A stretch of 6,743 bases of DNA, from contig JAODNF010000199.1 in NCBI GenBank assembly GCA_025464915.1, positions 1 to 6,743 of the forward strand, read 5' to 3'. This stretch comes from Frankiales bacterium. GTDB taxonomy: Bacteria; Actinomycetota; Actinomycetes; Mycobacteriales; SCTD01. Made by a program: the position numbers and the translations under genes. The notes under the pieces are model-generated. The model was not told where the DNA came from. It saw nothing but the letters and a program-made list of their open reading frames with translations, and made no database searches. Shown here one piece after another: positions 1 through 5,815 of the stretch (position 1 is the first letter of the stretch; each line of letters opens with the position of its first letter).

Positions 1-1
1 C

Positions 2-37
2 TGCCCCGCCGACGCGATCGCGCGGACCGCGCTGTGA
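2..37 (+). CDS. 3' end of an upstream gene, probably cobalamin biosynthesis
   Basis: Reading from position 2 gives eleven codons ending CPADAIARTAL and then TGA at 35-37. That stop overlaps the GTG start of cobA as GTGA, the usual sign of translational coupling in this kind of genome and the main reason to believe the frame. Too little protein is left to identify it. In Mycobacterium tuberculosis the SUMT-containing gene Rv2847c follows cobB (Rv2848c), so a cobyrinate a,c-diamide synthase is a reasonable guess from context only. Confidence 0.5.
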   Translation, partial: CPADAIARTAL

Positions 38-789
38 AGCCGGGGACCGTGGCGCTCGTGGGTGCCGGACCGGGGGACCCGGGGCTGCTGACCTTGAAGG
101 CCGCCCAGCTGCTGGGGGAGGCGGACGTGGTGCTCGTCGACCGGCTGGTCGACCCGGCCGTGCTCGCGCACGTCCGGGACGGCGCCGAGATCGTCGACGT
201 CGGCAAGACCAGCTGGACGGGCACCGCTCCCCGACAGGAGGAGATCAACGCCCAGCTCGTCGCGTACGCGCAGGCCGGCAAGCGCGTCGTGCGCCTCAAG
301 GGCGGGGACCCGTTCGTCTTCGGGCGAGGCAGCGAGGAGGCCCAGGCACTCGTCGACCACGGCATCGCGTTCCAGGTCGTCCCCGGTGTGACCAGCGCGA
401 TCGCGGCGGCCGCCTACGCCGGCATCCCGGTGACGGCGCGCGGCTTCACGCAGGACGTCTGCATCGTCACCGGTCACCTCGACCCGGAGGACGAGGACAG
501 CCAGGTGCGCTGGCAGGCCCTCGCCACCGGACCAGGCACCCTCGTGATCCTGATGGGTCACGACCGGCTGCCACTGCTGACCCAGGGCCTCATCCGGCAC
601 GGCCGCGACCCCAAGACGCCGGCTGCCTGCATCCAGCAGGGCACGACGGCCAGCCAACGGGTGGTCGTCAGCACCCTCGAGAACCTCGCCGCGGACGTCG
701 CCGAGGCAGGCCTCAGAGCGCCGGTCGCCACCGTCGTCGGCGACGTGGTGAACCTCCGGGAGACGCTGCAGTGGTTCAGCCCGACCTGA
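34..789 (+). CDS. cobA: Uroporphyrinogen-III C-methyltransferase (SUMT)
   Basis: This enzyme uses two SAM to methylate uroporphyrinogen III at C2 and C7, giving precorrin-2, the branch point to cobalamin and siroheme. The 251 residues are the normal length of a single-domain cytosolic SUMT. All family blocks are visible: VGAGPGDPGLLT at residues 9-20, VRLKGGDPFVFGRGSEE at 86-102, VPGVTSA at 116-122, GIPVTARG at 130-137, TGH at 146-148, LVILMG at 170-175 and a C-terminal PVATVVGDVV block. There is no CysG-type dehydrogenase/ferrochelatase domain. The GTG start is chosen because the first SAM-binding loop begins nine residues later and because it overlaps the preceding stop as GTGA; no good ribosome binding site is seen, which suits coupling. 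The downstream overlap with a CobC-type gene points to cobalamin rather than siroheme. The family call is secure; the pathway assignment is inferred. Confidence 0.95.
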   Translation: MKPGTVALVGAGPGDPGLLTLKAAQLLGEADVVLVDRLVDPAVLAHVRDGAEIVDVGKTSWTGTAPRQEEINAQLVAYAQAGKRVVRLKGGDPFVFGRGSEEAQALVDHGIAFQVVPGVTSAIAAAAYAGIPVTARGFTQDVCIVTGHLDPEDEDSQVRWQALATGPGTLVILMGHDRLPLLTQGLIRHGRDPKTPAACIQQGTTASQRVVVSTLENLAADVAEAGLRAPVATVVGDVVNLRETLQWFSPT

Positions 790-1805
790 GCTTCCACGGC
801 GACCAGGAGGTCGCGCCCGGCCTGCTCGACCTGGCCGTCAACGTGCGCGGCGAGCAGCCGCCGCCCTGGTTGCTCGGCCGCCTCGAGCGGGCGCTGAGGC
901 AGCTCGCCCGCTACCCCGACCCGGCAGCGGCGACCCGCACCGTCGCCAGGCGGCACGACCGCGACCCTGACGAGGTGCTGGTCACCGCCGGCGGCGCCGA
1001 GTCGTTCGTGCTGCTCGCCCGCGCGCTGACCCCGAGGCACGCGGTCTGCGTCCACCCGAGCTTCACCGAGCCCGACGCGGCCCTCAGGGCTGCCGGCCAC
1101 GACGTGGAGCGCGTGATCCTCGAGCCGCCGTACGTCCTCGACCCGGCGCAGGTCCCGGACAGCGCCGACCTGGTCGTCGTCGGCAACCCGACGAACCCGA
1201 CCGGGATCGTCCACGAGCGGCTCGCCGAGCTGTGCCGTCCGGGCCGGATCACCGTGGTCGACGAGGCGTTCATGGACGCCGTGCCCGGCGAGCCGCACTC
1301 GCTCGCCGCAGCCCGGCTGCCCGGACTGGTGGTCGTCCGGAGCCTCACCAAGACCTGGGCGCTCGCGGGCCTGCGCGTCGGGTACCTGCTGGCCGAGCCC
1401 GACGTGGTGCAGCAGCTCAGGCAGGCGCAGCCGCTCTGGTCGGTCGGCACGCTCGGCCTCGCCGCGCTGGACGCCTGCCTGCAGCGCGGCCCGGTGCGGA
1501 TGGCGGAGCGCGACGCGGGTGAGCTGGGGACCGTCCGGGAGGACCTGGTGCGCCGGCTCACGGAGATCGGCGTCGAGGTGACACCGGGCAGCCAGGCTCC
1601 GTACCTGCTCTGCCGGGTCCCTGGCCGCCCGGACGTCCACCAGCGGCTGAGAGAGCAAGGCGTCGCGGTGCGGAGAGCTGACACCTTCCCCGGCCTGACC
1701 CCCGAGCACTGGCGCACCGCCGTGCGGGACCCGGAGTGCGTGACGCATCTCATGTCGGCGCTGTGTCAGGTCCTGCCCGCGACGACACGTGATCTTCACG
1801 GCTAG
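771..1805 (+). CDS. cobC: CobC-type PLP aminotransferase/L-threonine-phosphate decarboxylase-like
   Basis: A fold-type I PLP enzyme (class I/II aminotransferase family) of 344 residues, closest in style to the actinobacterial Rv2231c/CobC group. The presumed role is to supply the aminopropanol (phosphate) arm of cobalamin, as threonine-phosphate decarboxylase does; decarboxylase versus transaminase activity cannot be read from sequence. Visible features are ARYPDP at residues 46-51, AGGAESF at 73-79 for phosphate binding, NPTNPTG at 139-145, the cofactor-ring aspartate D164 in VVDEAF, the Schiff-base lysine K194 in SLTKTWALAGLRVGY, and a late arginine in WRTAVRD (R319) in the usual carboxylate-binding position. 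The GTG start lies 19 bases inside cobA, with GGGAG at 758-762 and an 8-base spacer, so the two are co-translated. No frameshift is seen. The family call is firm; the exact reaction is inferred. Confidence 0.9.
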   Translation: MVQPDLSFHGDQEVAPGLLDLAVNVRGEQPPPWLLGRLERALRQLARYPDPAAATRTVARRHDRDPDEVLVTAGGAESFVLLARALTPRHAVCVHPSFTEPDAALRAAGHDVERVILEPPYVLDPAQVPDSADLVVVGNPTNPTGIVHERLAELCRPGRITVVDEAFMDAVPGEPHSLAAARLPGLVVVRSLTKTWALAGLRVGYLLAEPDVVQQLRQAQPLWSVGTLGLAALDACLQRGPVRMAERDAGELGTVREDLVRRLTEIGVEVTPGSQAPYLLCRVPGRPDVHQRLREQGVAVRRADTFPGLTPEHWRTAVRDPECVTHLMSALCQVLPATTRDLHG

Positions 1806-1815
1806 GTCACGTGTC
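1784..1815 (+). terminator. Palindromic hairpin on the cobC stop codon
   Basis: GACACGTGA at 1784-1792 is the exact reverse complement of TCACGTGTC at 1807-1815. The stem can extend inward by a T-G wobble (1793/1806) and a C-G pair (1794/1805), leaving a 10-base loop. The cobC TAG (1803-1805) lies within the element. No T-run follows, so if it ends transcription it is the tail-less type common in actinobacteria. The two arms each contain CACGTG, so a DNA-binding operator is an equally open reading. Confidence 0.4.
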
Positions 1816-1951
1816 TGGCGATCACAGCCGGTTACCGTTGAGACCGAGTCCGCGACGGAGCGGGGCGCACCGGCAGGGCCGAGCACGCAGGGGTGAGGAC
1901 GATCACGTCGGTTTACTCCAAATGGCGGTGCACGGTACGCAGCAGGCTAGC

Positions 1952-1957
1952 TACGTT
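1952..1957 (+). promoter_or_regulatory. Possible -10 element for the glycosyltransferase gene
   Basis: TACGTT matches the actinobacterial TANNNT -10 pattern and sits in the most AT-rich part of the 1806-2090 gap. Transcription would start near 1964, giving a leader of about 127 bases. No good -35 box lies 17-18 bases upstream (the hexamer there is TGCACG), so this is a weak call. Confidence 0.25.
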
Positions 1958-1963
1958 GAGTAA

Positions 1964-2090
1964 CAGCAAGAAGCGAGCATCGATCCCCCGGGCGACTTCT
2001 GGTCGCCACCGCACGGGCCCGGGGAGGAGCAGTGGCGAAACCGGCGCTTCGGAACCCGAGATCTCTCTGTTTTCCGAAGGAGCCCCGCAC
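1964..2090 (+). promoter_or_regulatory. Structured 5' leader with SD-masking hairpin
   Basis: This is the gene-free stretch before the glycosyltransferase. Three pairings stand out. (a) CTTCGGAA at 2047-2054 pairs perfectly with TTCCGAAG at 2072-2079, taking up the first four bases of the ribosome binding site GAAGGAG (2076-2082). (b) GAAGCG at 1970-1975 pairs with CGCTTC at 2045-2050, which shares bases with (a), so the two exclude each other. (c) Between the arms of (b) lie a small hairpin, GGCGAC/GTCGCC (1991-1996/2002-2007, 5-base loop), and a competing longer one, CCCCGGGC/GCCCGGGG (1986-1993/2017-2024). This is the layout of a translational switch, but it matches no riboswitch family I recognise. 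No ligand is proposed. The 6-bp pairing in (b) could be chance. Confidence 0.35.
2076..2082 (+). promoter_or_regulatory. Ribosome binding site that sets the glycosyltransferase start
   Basis: GAAGGAG lies 8 bases before GTG 2091. It decides the start over the longer in-frame reading from 1893, whose extra 66 residues are rich in Ser/Arg/Gly and resemble no domain. Confidence 0.7.
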
Positions 2091-2888
2091 GTGGACGCCG
2101 TGATCCGCAACCTCCGTGTCGACGCCCAGCCGCGCGTGTCGGTCGTGGTCCCGACCTACAACGAGGCGAAGAACCTGCCGCACGTGTTCGGTCTGATGCC
2201 GGAGGTGCACGAGGTGATCGTGGTCGACGGTCGCAGCACCGACGGGACGATCGAGATGGCGCAGTCGCTGCGTCCGGACGTGAAGGTCGTGCGGCAGACC
2301 CGGAAGGGCAAGGGCAACGCGCTGGCGTGCGGGTTCGAGGCCGTGACGGGCGACATCATCGTGATGCTGGACGCGGACGGGTCGGCGGACCCGCGGGAGA
2401 TCCCGCAGTACGTCGACGCGCTGGTCAGGGGTGCCGACTTCGCCAAGGGCACCCGCTTCGCCCTCGGTGGCGGCAGCGACGACATCACCCGGATCCGCCG
2501 GATCGGCAACTGGGGACTGAACCTCATCGTCAACATCCTGTTCGGGACCCGCTACACCGACCTCTGCTACGGCTACAACGCGTTCTGGGTGCACTGCCTG
2601 GACGTGCTGGAGCTCGAGAGCGGTGCCGCCGCCGACGTCATGCACTGGGGTGACGGGTTCGAGATCGAGACGGTCATCAACACCCGGATCGCGAAGGCCA
2701 AGCTCGACATCGCCGAGGTCAAGAGCTTCGAGTTCGACCGCCTGCACGGCACGAGCAACCTCAACGCGGTCACCGACGGCCTCCGGGTCCTGAAGGCCAT
2801 CATGATCGAGCGCTTCCTGACCCGCCCGGTCGCGAAGCCCGAGGTGCCCGCCCACATCCAGCAGATCCGCGAGCTGGCCGCCGCCTGA
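2091..2888 (+). CDS. Family 2 glycosyltransferase, polyprenyl-phosphate sugar transferase type
   Basis: A GT-A fold glycosyltransferase of 265 residues that probably moves a sugar from a nucleotide-sugar donor, perhaps to polyprenyl phosphate as in the dolichyl-phosphate mannosyltransferase group. Visible are VSVVVPTYNEAKNLP at residues 16-30, the nucleotide-binding aspartate D46 in VVDGRSTDGT, RKGKGNAL at 71-78, the metal-binding DAD at 94-96, GDGFEIET at 187-194 and the acceptor-side FDRLHGTSNL around 215-224. No C-terminal membrane helices or GtrA-like domain follow; residues 142-151 are only mildly hydrophobic. The protein is therefore cytosolic or peripherally bound to the membrane. GTG 2091 is preferred for its ribosome binding site; GTG 2100 is an alternative. 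The gene stands alone between two hairpins, so neighbours do not reveal its product. Donor and acceptor are unknown. Confidence 0.88.
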   Translation: MDAVIRNLRVDAQPRVSVVVPTYNEAKNLPHVFGLMPEVHEVIVVDGRSTDGTIEMAQSLRPDVKVVRQTRKGKGNALACGFEAVTGDIIVMLDADGSADPREIPQYVDALVRGADFAKGTRFALGGGSDDITRIRRIGNWGLNLIVNILFGTRYTDLCYGYNAFWVHCLDVLELESGAAADVMHWGDGFEIETVINTRIAKAKLDIAEVKSFEFDRLHGTSNLNAVTDGLRVLKAIMIERFLTRPVAKPEVPAHIQQIRELAAA

Positions 2889-2898
2889 CCGCTCGCTT

Positions 2899-2938
2899 CC
2901 GACGCCGTCGCCCACCGAGTCCCGGGCCACGGCGTCGG
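2899..2938 (+). terminator. Hairpin terminator after the glycosyltransferase gene
   Basis: CCGACGCCGT at 2899-2908 is the perfect reverse complement of ACGGCGTCGG at 2929-2938. After one C/C mismatch the stem continues with GCCC/GGGC (2910-2913/2924-2927) around a 10-base loop. It starts 10 bases after the glycosyltransferase stop and ends just before the next promoter-like element. No T-run follows, as is common for actinobacterial terminators. Confidence 0.65.
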
Positions 2939-2948
2939 CATGTCCCCC

Positions 2949-2954
2949 TAGTGT
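2949..2954 (+). promoter_or_regulatory. -10 element placed for a leaderless monooxygenase mRNA
   Basis: TAGTGT matches TANNNT and ends 7 bases before the GTG at 2962, so transcription would begin at or next to the start codon. This agrees with the absence of any Shine-Dalgarno-like sequence before 2962. No convincing -35 is seen; the expected place falls inside the preceding hairpin. Confidence 0.4.
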
Positions 2955-2961
2955 GTGAACC

Positions 2962-4380
2962 GTGGTTCGCATCGCGGTGATCGGCGCCGGCTTCAGCGGC
3001 ATCGGCATCACGTCGCAGGTCCTCGCCGCGGGCTACGACGACGTCACGGTCTTCGAGAAGGGCCAGGACGTCGGCGGCGTCTGGCGCGAGAACGACTACC
3101 CGGGCGCGGCCTGCGACGTCGCCAGCCACCTCTACAGCTTCTCGTTCGCCCCCGAGGGCCGCTGGAGCAAGCGGTACGCCGAGCAGCCCGAGATCCACGC
3201 CTACCTGCGCCGGACGGCCGACGAGCTCGGCGTGACGCCGAAGGTGCGCTTCGGTACGGAGATCGCCCGCTGCTCCTGGGACGACGACCGTCGCGTGTGG
3301 AGCCTCGACCAGCACGGCGAGTTCGACGTCGTCATCGCTGCCTGCGGTCAGCTGTCGCGGCCGCACGTGCCGGACCTGCCGGGCGCCTTCGCCGGCCCGC
3401 TGTTCCACTCCGCCCAGTGGCGCCACGACGTCGACCTGACGGGCAAGCGGGTGCTCGTGGTCGGGACAGGGGCGAGCGCTGTCCAGTTCGTGCCGCGGGT
3501 CGCCCAGGTCGCGTCGCACGTCACCGTCCTGCAGCGGTCGGCGCCGTGGGTGCTGGAGAAGGACGACCGCACCTACAGCCCGCGAGTGCAGGAGCTGCTG
3601 CGCGACCACCCGAACGTGCTGCAGGCCGACCGGCTGCGGACCTTCGTCAGCAACGAGCTCCGGTCCCTCGGCTTCAACACCGAGCCCCGGCTCATGAAGG
3701 CCTTCGAGCGGCAGGCCCGCAAGCACATCGAGGAGGCGCTGCCCGCCCGCAAGCGCGAGCTGGCGGTGCCCGACTACCCGATCGGGTGCAAGCGCATCCT
3801 CATCAGCAACGAGTGGTACTCGGCACTGGCGAAGGACCACGTCGACGTCGTGAACGCGGGCGTGAAGGAGCTGGTCCCCACCGGGGCGCTGCTCGAGAAC
3901 GGCGACACCGTCGAGGCCGACGTCGTCATCCTCGGCACCGGCTTCACGGCGACCGAGCTCCTCGCACCGATGCAGGTCGAGGCCCGTGGTCGCACCCTGC
4001 AGGACGCCTGGTCCGGCGGCGCCGAGGCCTACCTCGGCAGTGCCGTGGCGGGCTTCCCGAACCTGTTCCTGCTCTACGGCCCCAACACCAACCTCGGGCA
4101 CAACTCGATCATCCTCATGCTGGAGAGCCAGTTCCGCTGGATCCTGCAGGCGGTCGGACGGGTACGTCCCGGCGGGTCCGTCGAGGTGCGACCCCAGGTG
4201 ATGCGTCGCTACAACGACTGGCTGCAGAAGCGCTTGAAGGGCACGGTCTTCGCGACCGGCTGCGACTCCTGGTACCTCACGGACACCGGCCGCAACACGC
4301 AGAACTGGCCTGGAACCACCGTCGCGTTCCGGTGGCGCACGCGGCGCCTGCGCGACACCGACCTGGAGGTCCGCACGTGA
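2962..4380 (+). CDS. Baeyer-Villiger-type flavin-dependent monooxygenase
   Basis: A 472-residue class B flavoprotein monooxygenase that should bind FAD and NADPH, inserting oxygen next to a ketone to give an ester or oxidising a heteroatom. The FAD-binding GAGFSG is at residues 8-13, GGVWRENDYPGAACDV at 38-53 is the usual flavin-contact block, and the Baeyer-Villiger fingerprint FxGxxxHxxxW runs from F143 to W153. Its final position, normally P or D, is R154. A second Rossmann motif GTGASA (168-173, NADPH) and the ATG-like LGTGFTAT (324-331) follow, then GPNTNLGHNS (373-382) and a C-terminal CDSWYLTDTGRNTQNWPG block typical of this clade. Length is slightly short but complete. The GTG start puts the first GxGxxG eight residues in; no Shine-Dalgarno is visible. 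The stop overlaps the next start as GTGA, tying it to an esterase. Substrate is unknown; N- or S-oxidation cannot be excluded. Confidence 0.93.
   Translation: MVRIAVIGAGFSGIGITSQVLAAGYDDVTVFEKGQDVGGVWRENDYPGAACDVASHLYSFSFAPEGRWSKRYAEQPEIHAYLRRTADELGVTPKVRFGTEIARCSWDDDRRVWSLDQHGEFDVVIAACGQLSRPHVPDLPGAFAGPLFHSAQWRHDVDLTGKRVLVVGTGASAVQFVPRVAQVASHVTVLQRSAPWVLEKDDRTYSPRVQELLRDHPNVLQADRLRTFVSNELRSLGFNTEPRLMKAFERQARKHIEEALPARKRELAVPDYPIGCKRILISNEWYSALAKDHVDVVNAGVKELVPTGALLENGDTVEADVVILGTGFTATELLAPMQVEARGRTLQDAWSGGAEAYLGSAVAGFPNLFLLYGPNTNLGHNSIILMLESQFRWILQAVGRVRPGGSVEVRPQVMRRYNDWLQKRLKGTVFATGCDSWYLTDTGRNTQNWPGTTVAFRWRTRRLRDTDLEVRT
4365..4369 (+). promoter_or_regulatory. Ribosome binding site of the esterase gene
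   Basis: GGAGG inside the last codons of the monooxygenase gene, 7 bases before GTG 4377. With the GTGA overlap it fixes this start in preference to the in-frame ATGs a few codons later. Confidence 0.7.
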
Positions 4381-5195
4381 ACCCGATGATGGCCGGGACC
4401 CGCCTCGTCATGAAGTACGGCATCCGTCCTGTCTACGGACCACCGATGCCGATCGGGATGCAGCGGACCCTGGGTGACTTGGCCAGCGCGCTCCAGCGGA
4501 TGCCCCGCGGCGTGACAGCCACCTCCGTGGTCCTCGGTGGCCGCACGGCCAAGCGGTTCGCCGGGAGCGACGCAGCCGACGACCGGGCGGTCCTGTGGCT
4601 GCACGGCGGAGCGTTCATCACCGGCTCGACGAAGACGCACGGCTCGCTCGCTGCGCACCTCGCCAAGGCCACCGGCGTGCCGGTCTACCTGCTCGACTAC
4701 CGGCTCGCCCCCGAGCACCAGCACCCGGCCGCGGTCGACGACGCCGTCGGCGCGCTGAAGCTCGTGCCCGAGGCGAACGTCGTCCTCGGCGGCGACTCGG
4801 CAGGCGGCTGCCTGGCGCTGCTCGCCGCCGACCGGGGGGTGCGCGACCTCGCCGGGCTGGCCCTCGTCAGCCCCCTCGTCGACCTCACGCACGCGACCGC
4901 CCGCGCCTACGAGGGCGAGGAGGTGCTCGTGCGGGCCGACTGGGCCGAGCAGGGAGTGCGGGCGATGTTCGGGCACGACCTTCCGGTCGTACCCGACCCG
5001 ACCGTCCCCCTGGTCGTCCACGTCGCCGAGCACGAGCGGCTGCGGGCGGAGGGCGAGGCGCTCGCCCGCCGCACCGGGGCCGAGCTGGTCTGCGTTCCCG
5101 GCGGCTGGCACGACATCCACCTGCAGGCTGCCATCGTCCCTGCGGCCAAGAGGGCCGTCGACCAGCTCGCCGGGTCGATCAACGACTTCTTCTGA
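4377..5195 (+). CDS. Alpha/beta hydrolase, hormone-sensitive-lipase family esterase
   Basis: A 272-residue carboxylic ester hydrolase of the HSL/LipR type. The oxyanion-hole motif HGGAF is at residues 76-80, followed by YRLAPEH at 108-114 and the nucleophile elbow GDSAGG at 139-144 with S141. The histidine is H245 in GGWHDIH. The acid, usually Asp in a DxLxD-like block, is best matched by E218 in VAEHERL; this is a guess by spacing. The protein is shorter than the usual 300-320 residues, mainly between the elbow and the acid, suggesting a reduced cap. No signal peptide is seen, so it is probably cytosolic. The coupling to a Baeyer-Villiger-type monooxygenase suggests that it hydrolyses the ester or lactone product; M. 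tuberculosis mymA (Rv3083) and lipR (Rv3084) form a similar pair. The family is secure; the substrate is unknown. Confidence 0.9.
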   Translation: MNPMMAGTRLVMKYGIRPVYGPPMPIGMQRTLGDLASALQRMPRGVTATSVVLGGRTAKRFAGSDAADDRAVLWLHGGAFITGSTKTHGSLAAHLAKATGVPVYLLDYRLAPEHQHPAAVDDAVGALKLVPEANVVLGGDSAGGCLALLAADRGVRDLAGLALVSPLVDLTHATARAYEGEEVLVRADWAEQGVRAMFGHDLPVVPDPTVPLVVHVAEHERLRAEGEALARRTGAELVCVPGGWHDIHLQAAIVPAAKRAVDQLAGSINDFF

Positions 5196-5226
5196 ACCGA
5201 CCCGCCAGCTGCTGCGTCTGTGTGGC

Positions 5227-5724
5227 ATGACCAAGCGGATCGCCCTGCTGCTCCTGGCCCTCACCGCCGCCTGCGGGGGCGCCTCCTCCACCCCGCACGC
5301 CGTCCTCGGGTCGGCCCCGTCGTCGGCACCGGCTGTTGTCCAGCCGGTCTCCCGCCCCGCGGTCACGGCGAAGCCGAGCCCGTCGCTCGCTCCCCGGCCG
5401 CACTTCCGGACGCCGCAGGCGGCCATGCGCTTCATGGCCCGGGCCTGGAACGACGGCAACGCCGAGCACCTGAAGTGGGTCACCGAGCCCAACGTGCGCA
5501 ACGACCTGCAGCTCATGCACCGCGAGGCGATGAACCTGCGGCTCAAGAGCTGCGAGAAGGACGACTCCTACGTCAGGGGTGACTACCTCTGCACCTTCGT
5601 GCACGACTACCCGGTCGGCTACCAGGGCTACAGGGGCCCGGGCGGCGTCGGCAGCGCGACGTTCGTCGCCGGCCCCGTCTCCCGCACCGGCTGGTACATG
5701 ACCGAGTACATCACCTGCGGCTGA
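5227..5724 (+). CDS. Putative secreted lipoprotein, unknown function
   Basis: The 165-residue product opens with MTKR, a short hydrophobic stretch and a lipobox LTAAC, so C16 should be lipidated after signal peptidase II cleavage and the protein anchored outside the membrane. Residues 17-58 are a flexible Ala/Ser/Pro/Val linker. Residues 60-165 form a compact domain starting PQAAMRFMARAWNDGNAEHL, which resembles the first helices of NTF2-like lipoprotein domains; this is a weak impression. The domain holds three cysteines (C109, C122, C164), so one disulfide is possible. ATG 5227 gives an ideal signal peptide, though no Shine-Dalgarno precedes it. It starts 31 bases after the esterase stop with no hairpin between, so it may share that operon. 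I do not recognise the family, and the link to the monooxygenase/esterase pair is positional only. Confidence 0.75.
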   Translation: MTKRIALLLLALTAACGGASSTPHAVLGSAPSSAPAVVQPVSRPAVTAKPSPSLAPRPHFRTPQAAMRFMARAWNDGNAEHLKWVTEPNVRNDLQLMHREAMNLRLKSCEKDDSYVRGDYLCTFVHDYPVGYQGYRGPGGVGSATFVAGPVSRTGWYMTEYITCG

Positions 5725-5759
5725 TCCCACCCCGCGCACCAGGGCTCACAGCCGCTCGC

Positions 5760-5782
5760 GGGAAGGCGCGTGGCGCCGTCCC
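5760..5782 (+). terminator. Hairpin terminator after the lipoprotein gene
   Basis: GGGA/TCCC (5760-5763/5779-5782) and GGCGC/GCGCC (5765-5769/5773-5777) form a nine-pair stem with one A/G mismatch and a GTG triloop. It begins 36 bases after the lipoprotein stop and lies upstream of the riboswitch, so it separates the two transcripts. It has no T-run. Confidence 0.55.
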
Positions 5783-5815
5783 AGCACTCGACCTGCAGCG
5801 CGTGGTCGGGGATAG

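Noticed and set aside
1826..1841. CAGCCGGTTACCG as the 3' part of a c-di-GMP-I riboswitch
   Set aside because: The 5' half of the aptamer would have to lie in the end of cobC and none of its conserved AAACC/GCAAAGCC segments are there.
1838..1843. TTGAGA as a -35 box after cobC
   Set aside because: Five of six bases fit, but the hexamer 17 bases downstream is CGGGGC and nothing nearby resembles a -10.
558..1886. Long minus-strand open frames here and across the window (also 1947-3011, 2800-4101, 4209-5546, 5711-6577)
   Set aside because: They lie antisense to well-identified genes, have low-complexity Arg/Gly/Val-rich translations and no domains; they are by-products of high GC codon use.
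2023..2040. Resemblance of GAGGAGCAGTGGCGA to the 5' core of the SAH riboswitch
   Set aside because: The partner core expected downstream (a GCCAGGCUCG-like segment) is absent and the adjacent gene is not in the SAM/SAH cycle.
1806..2090. Cobalamin riboswitch near the cobalamin genes
   Set aside because: No B12-box-like sequence is present, and the region lies downstream of the cob genes, ahead of an unrelated gene.
2955..4376. Extending the esterase upstream in its open frame to 2955 (746 residues)
   Set aside because: The extra part is an out-of-frame Arg/Gly/Ala-rich shadow of the monooxygenase; the esterase has a clear ribosome binding site and GTGA overlap at 4377.
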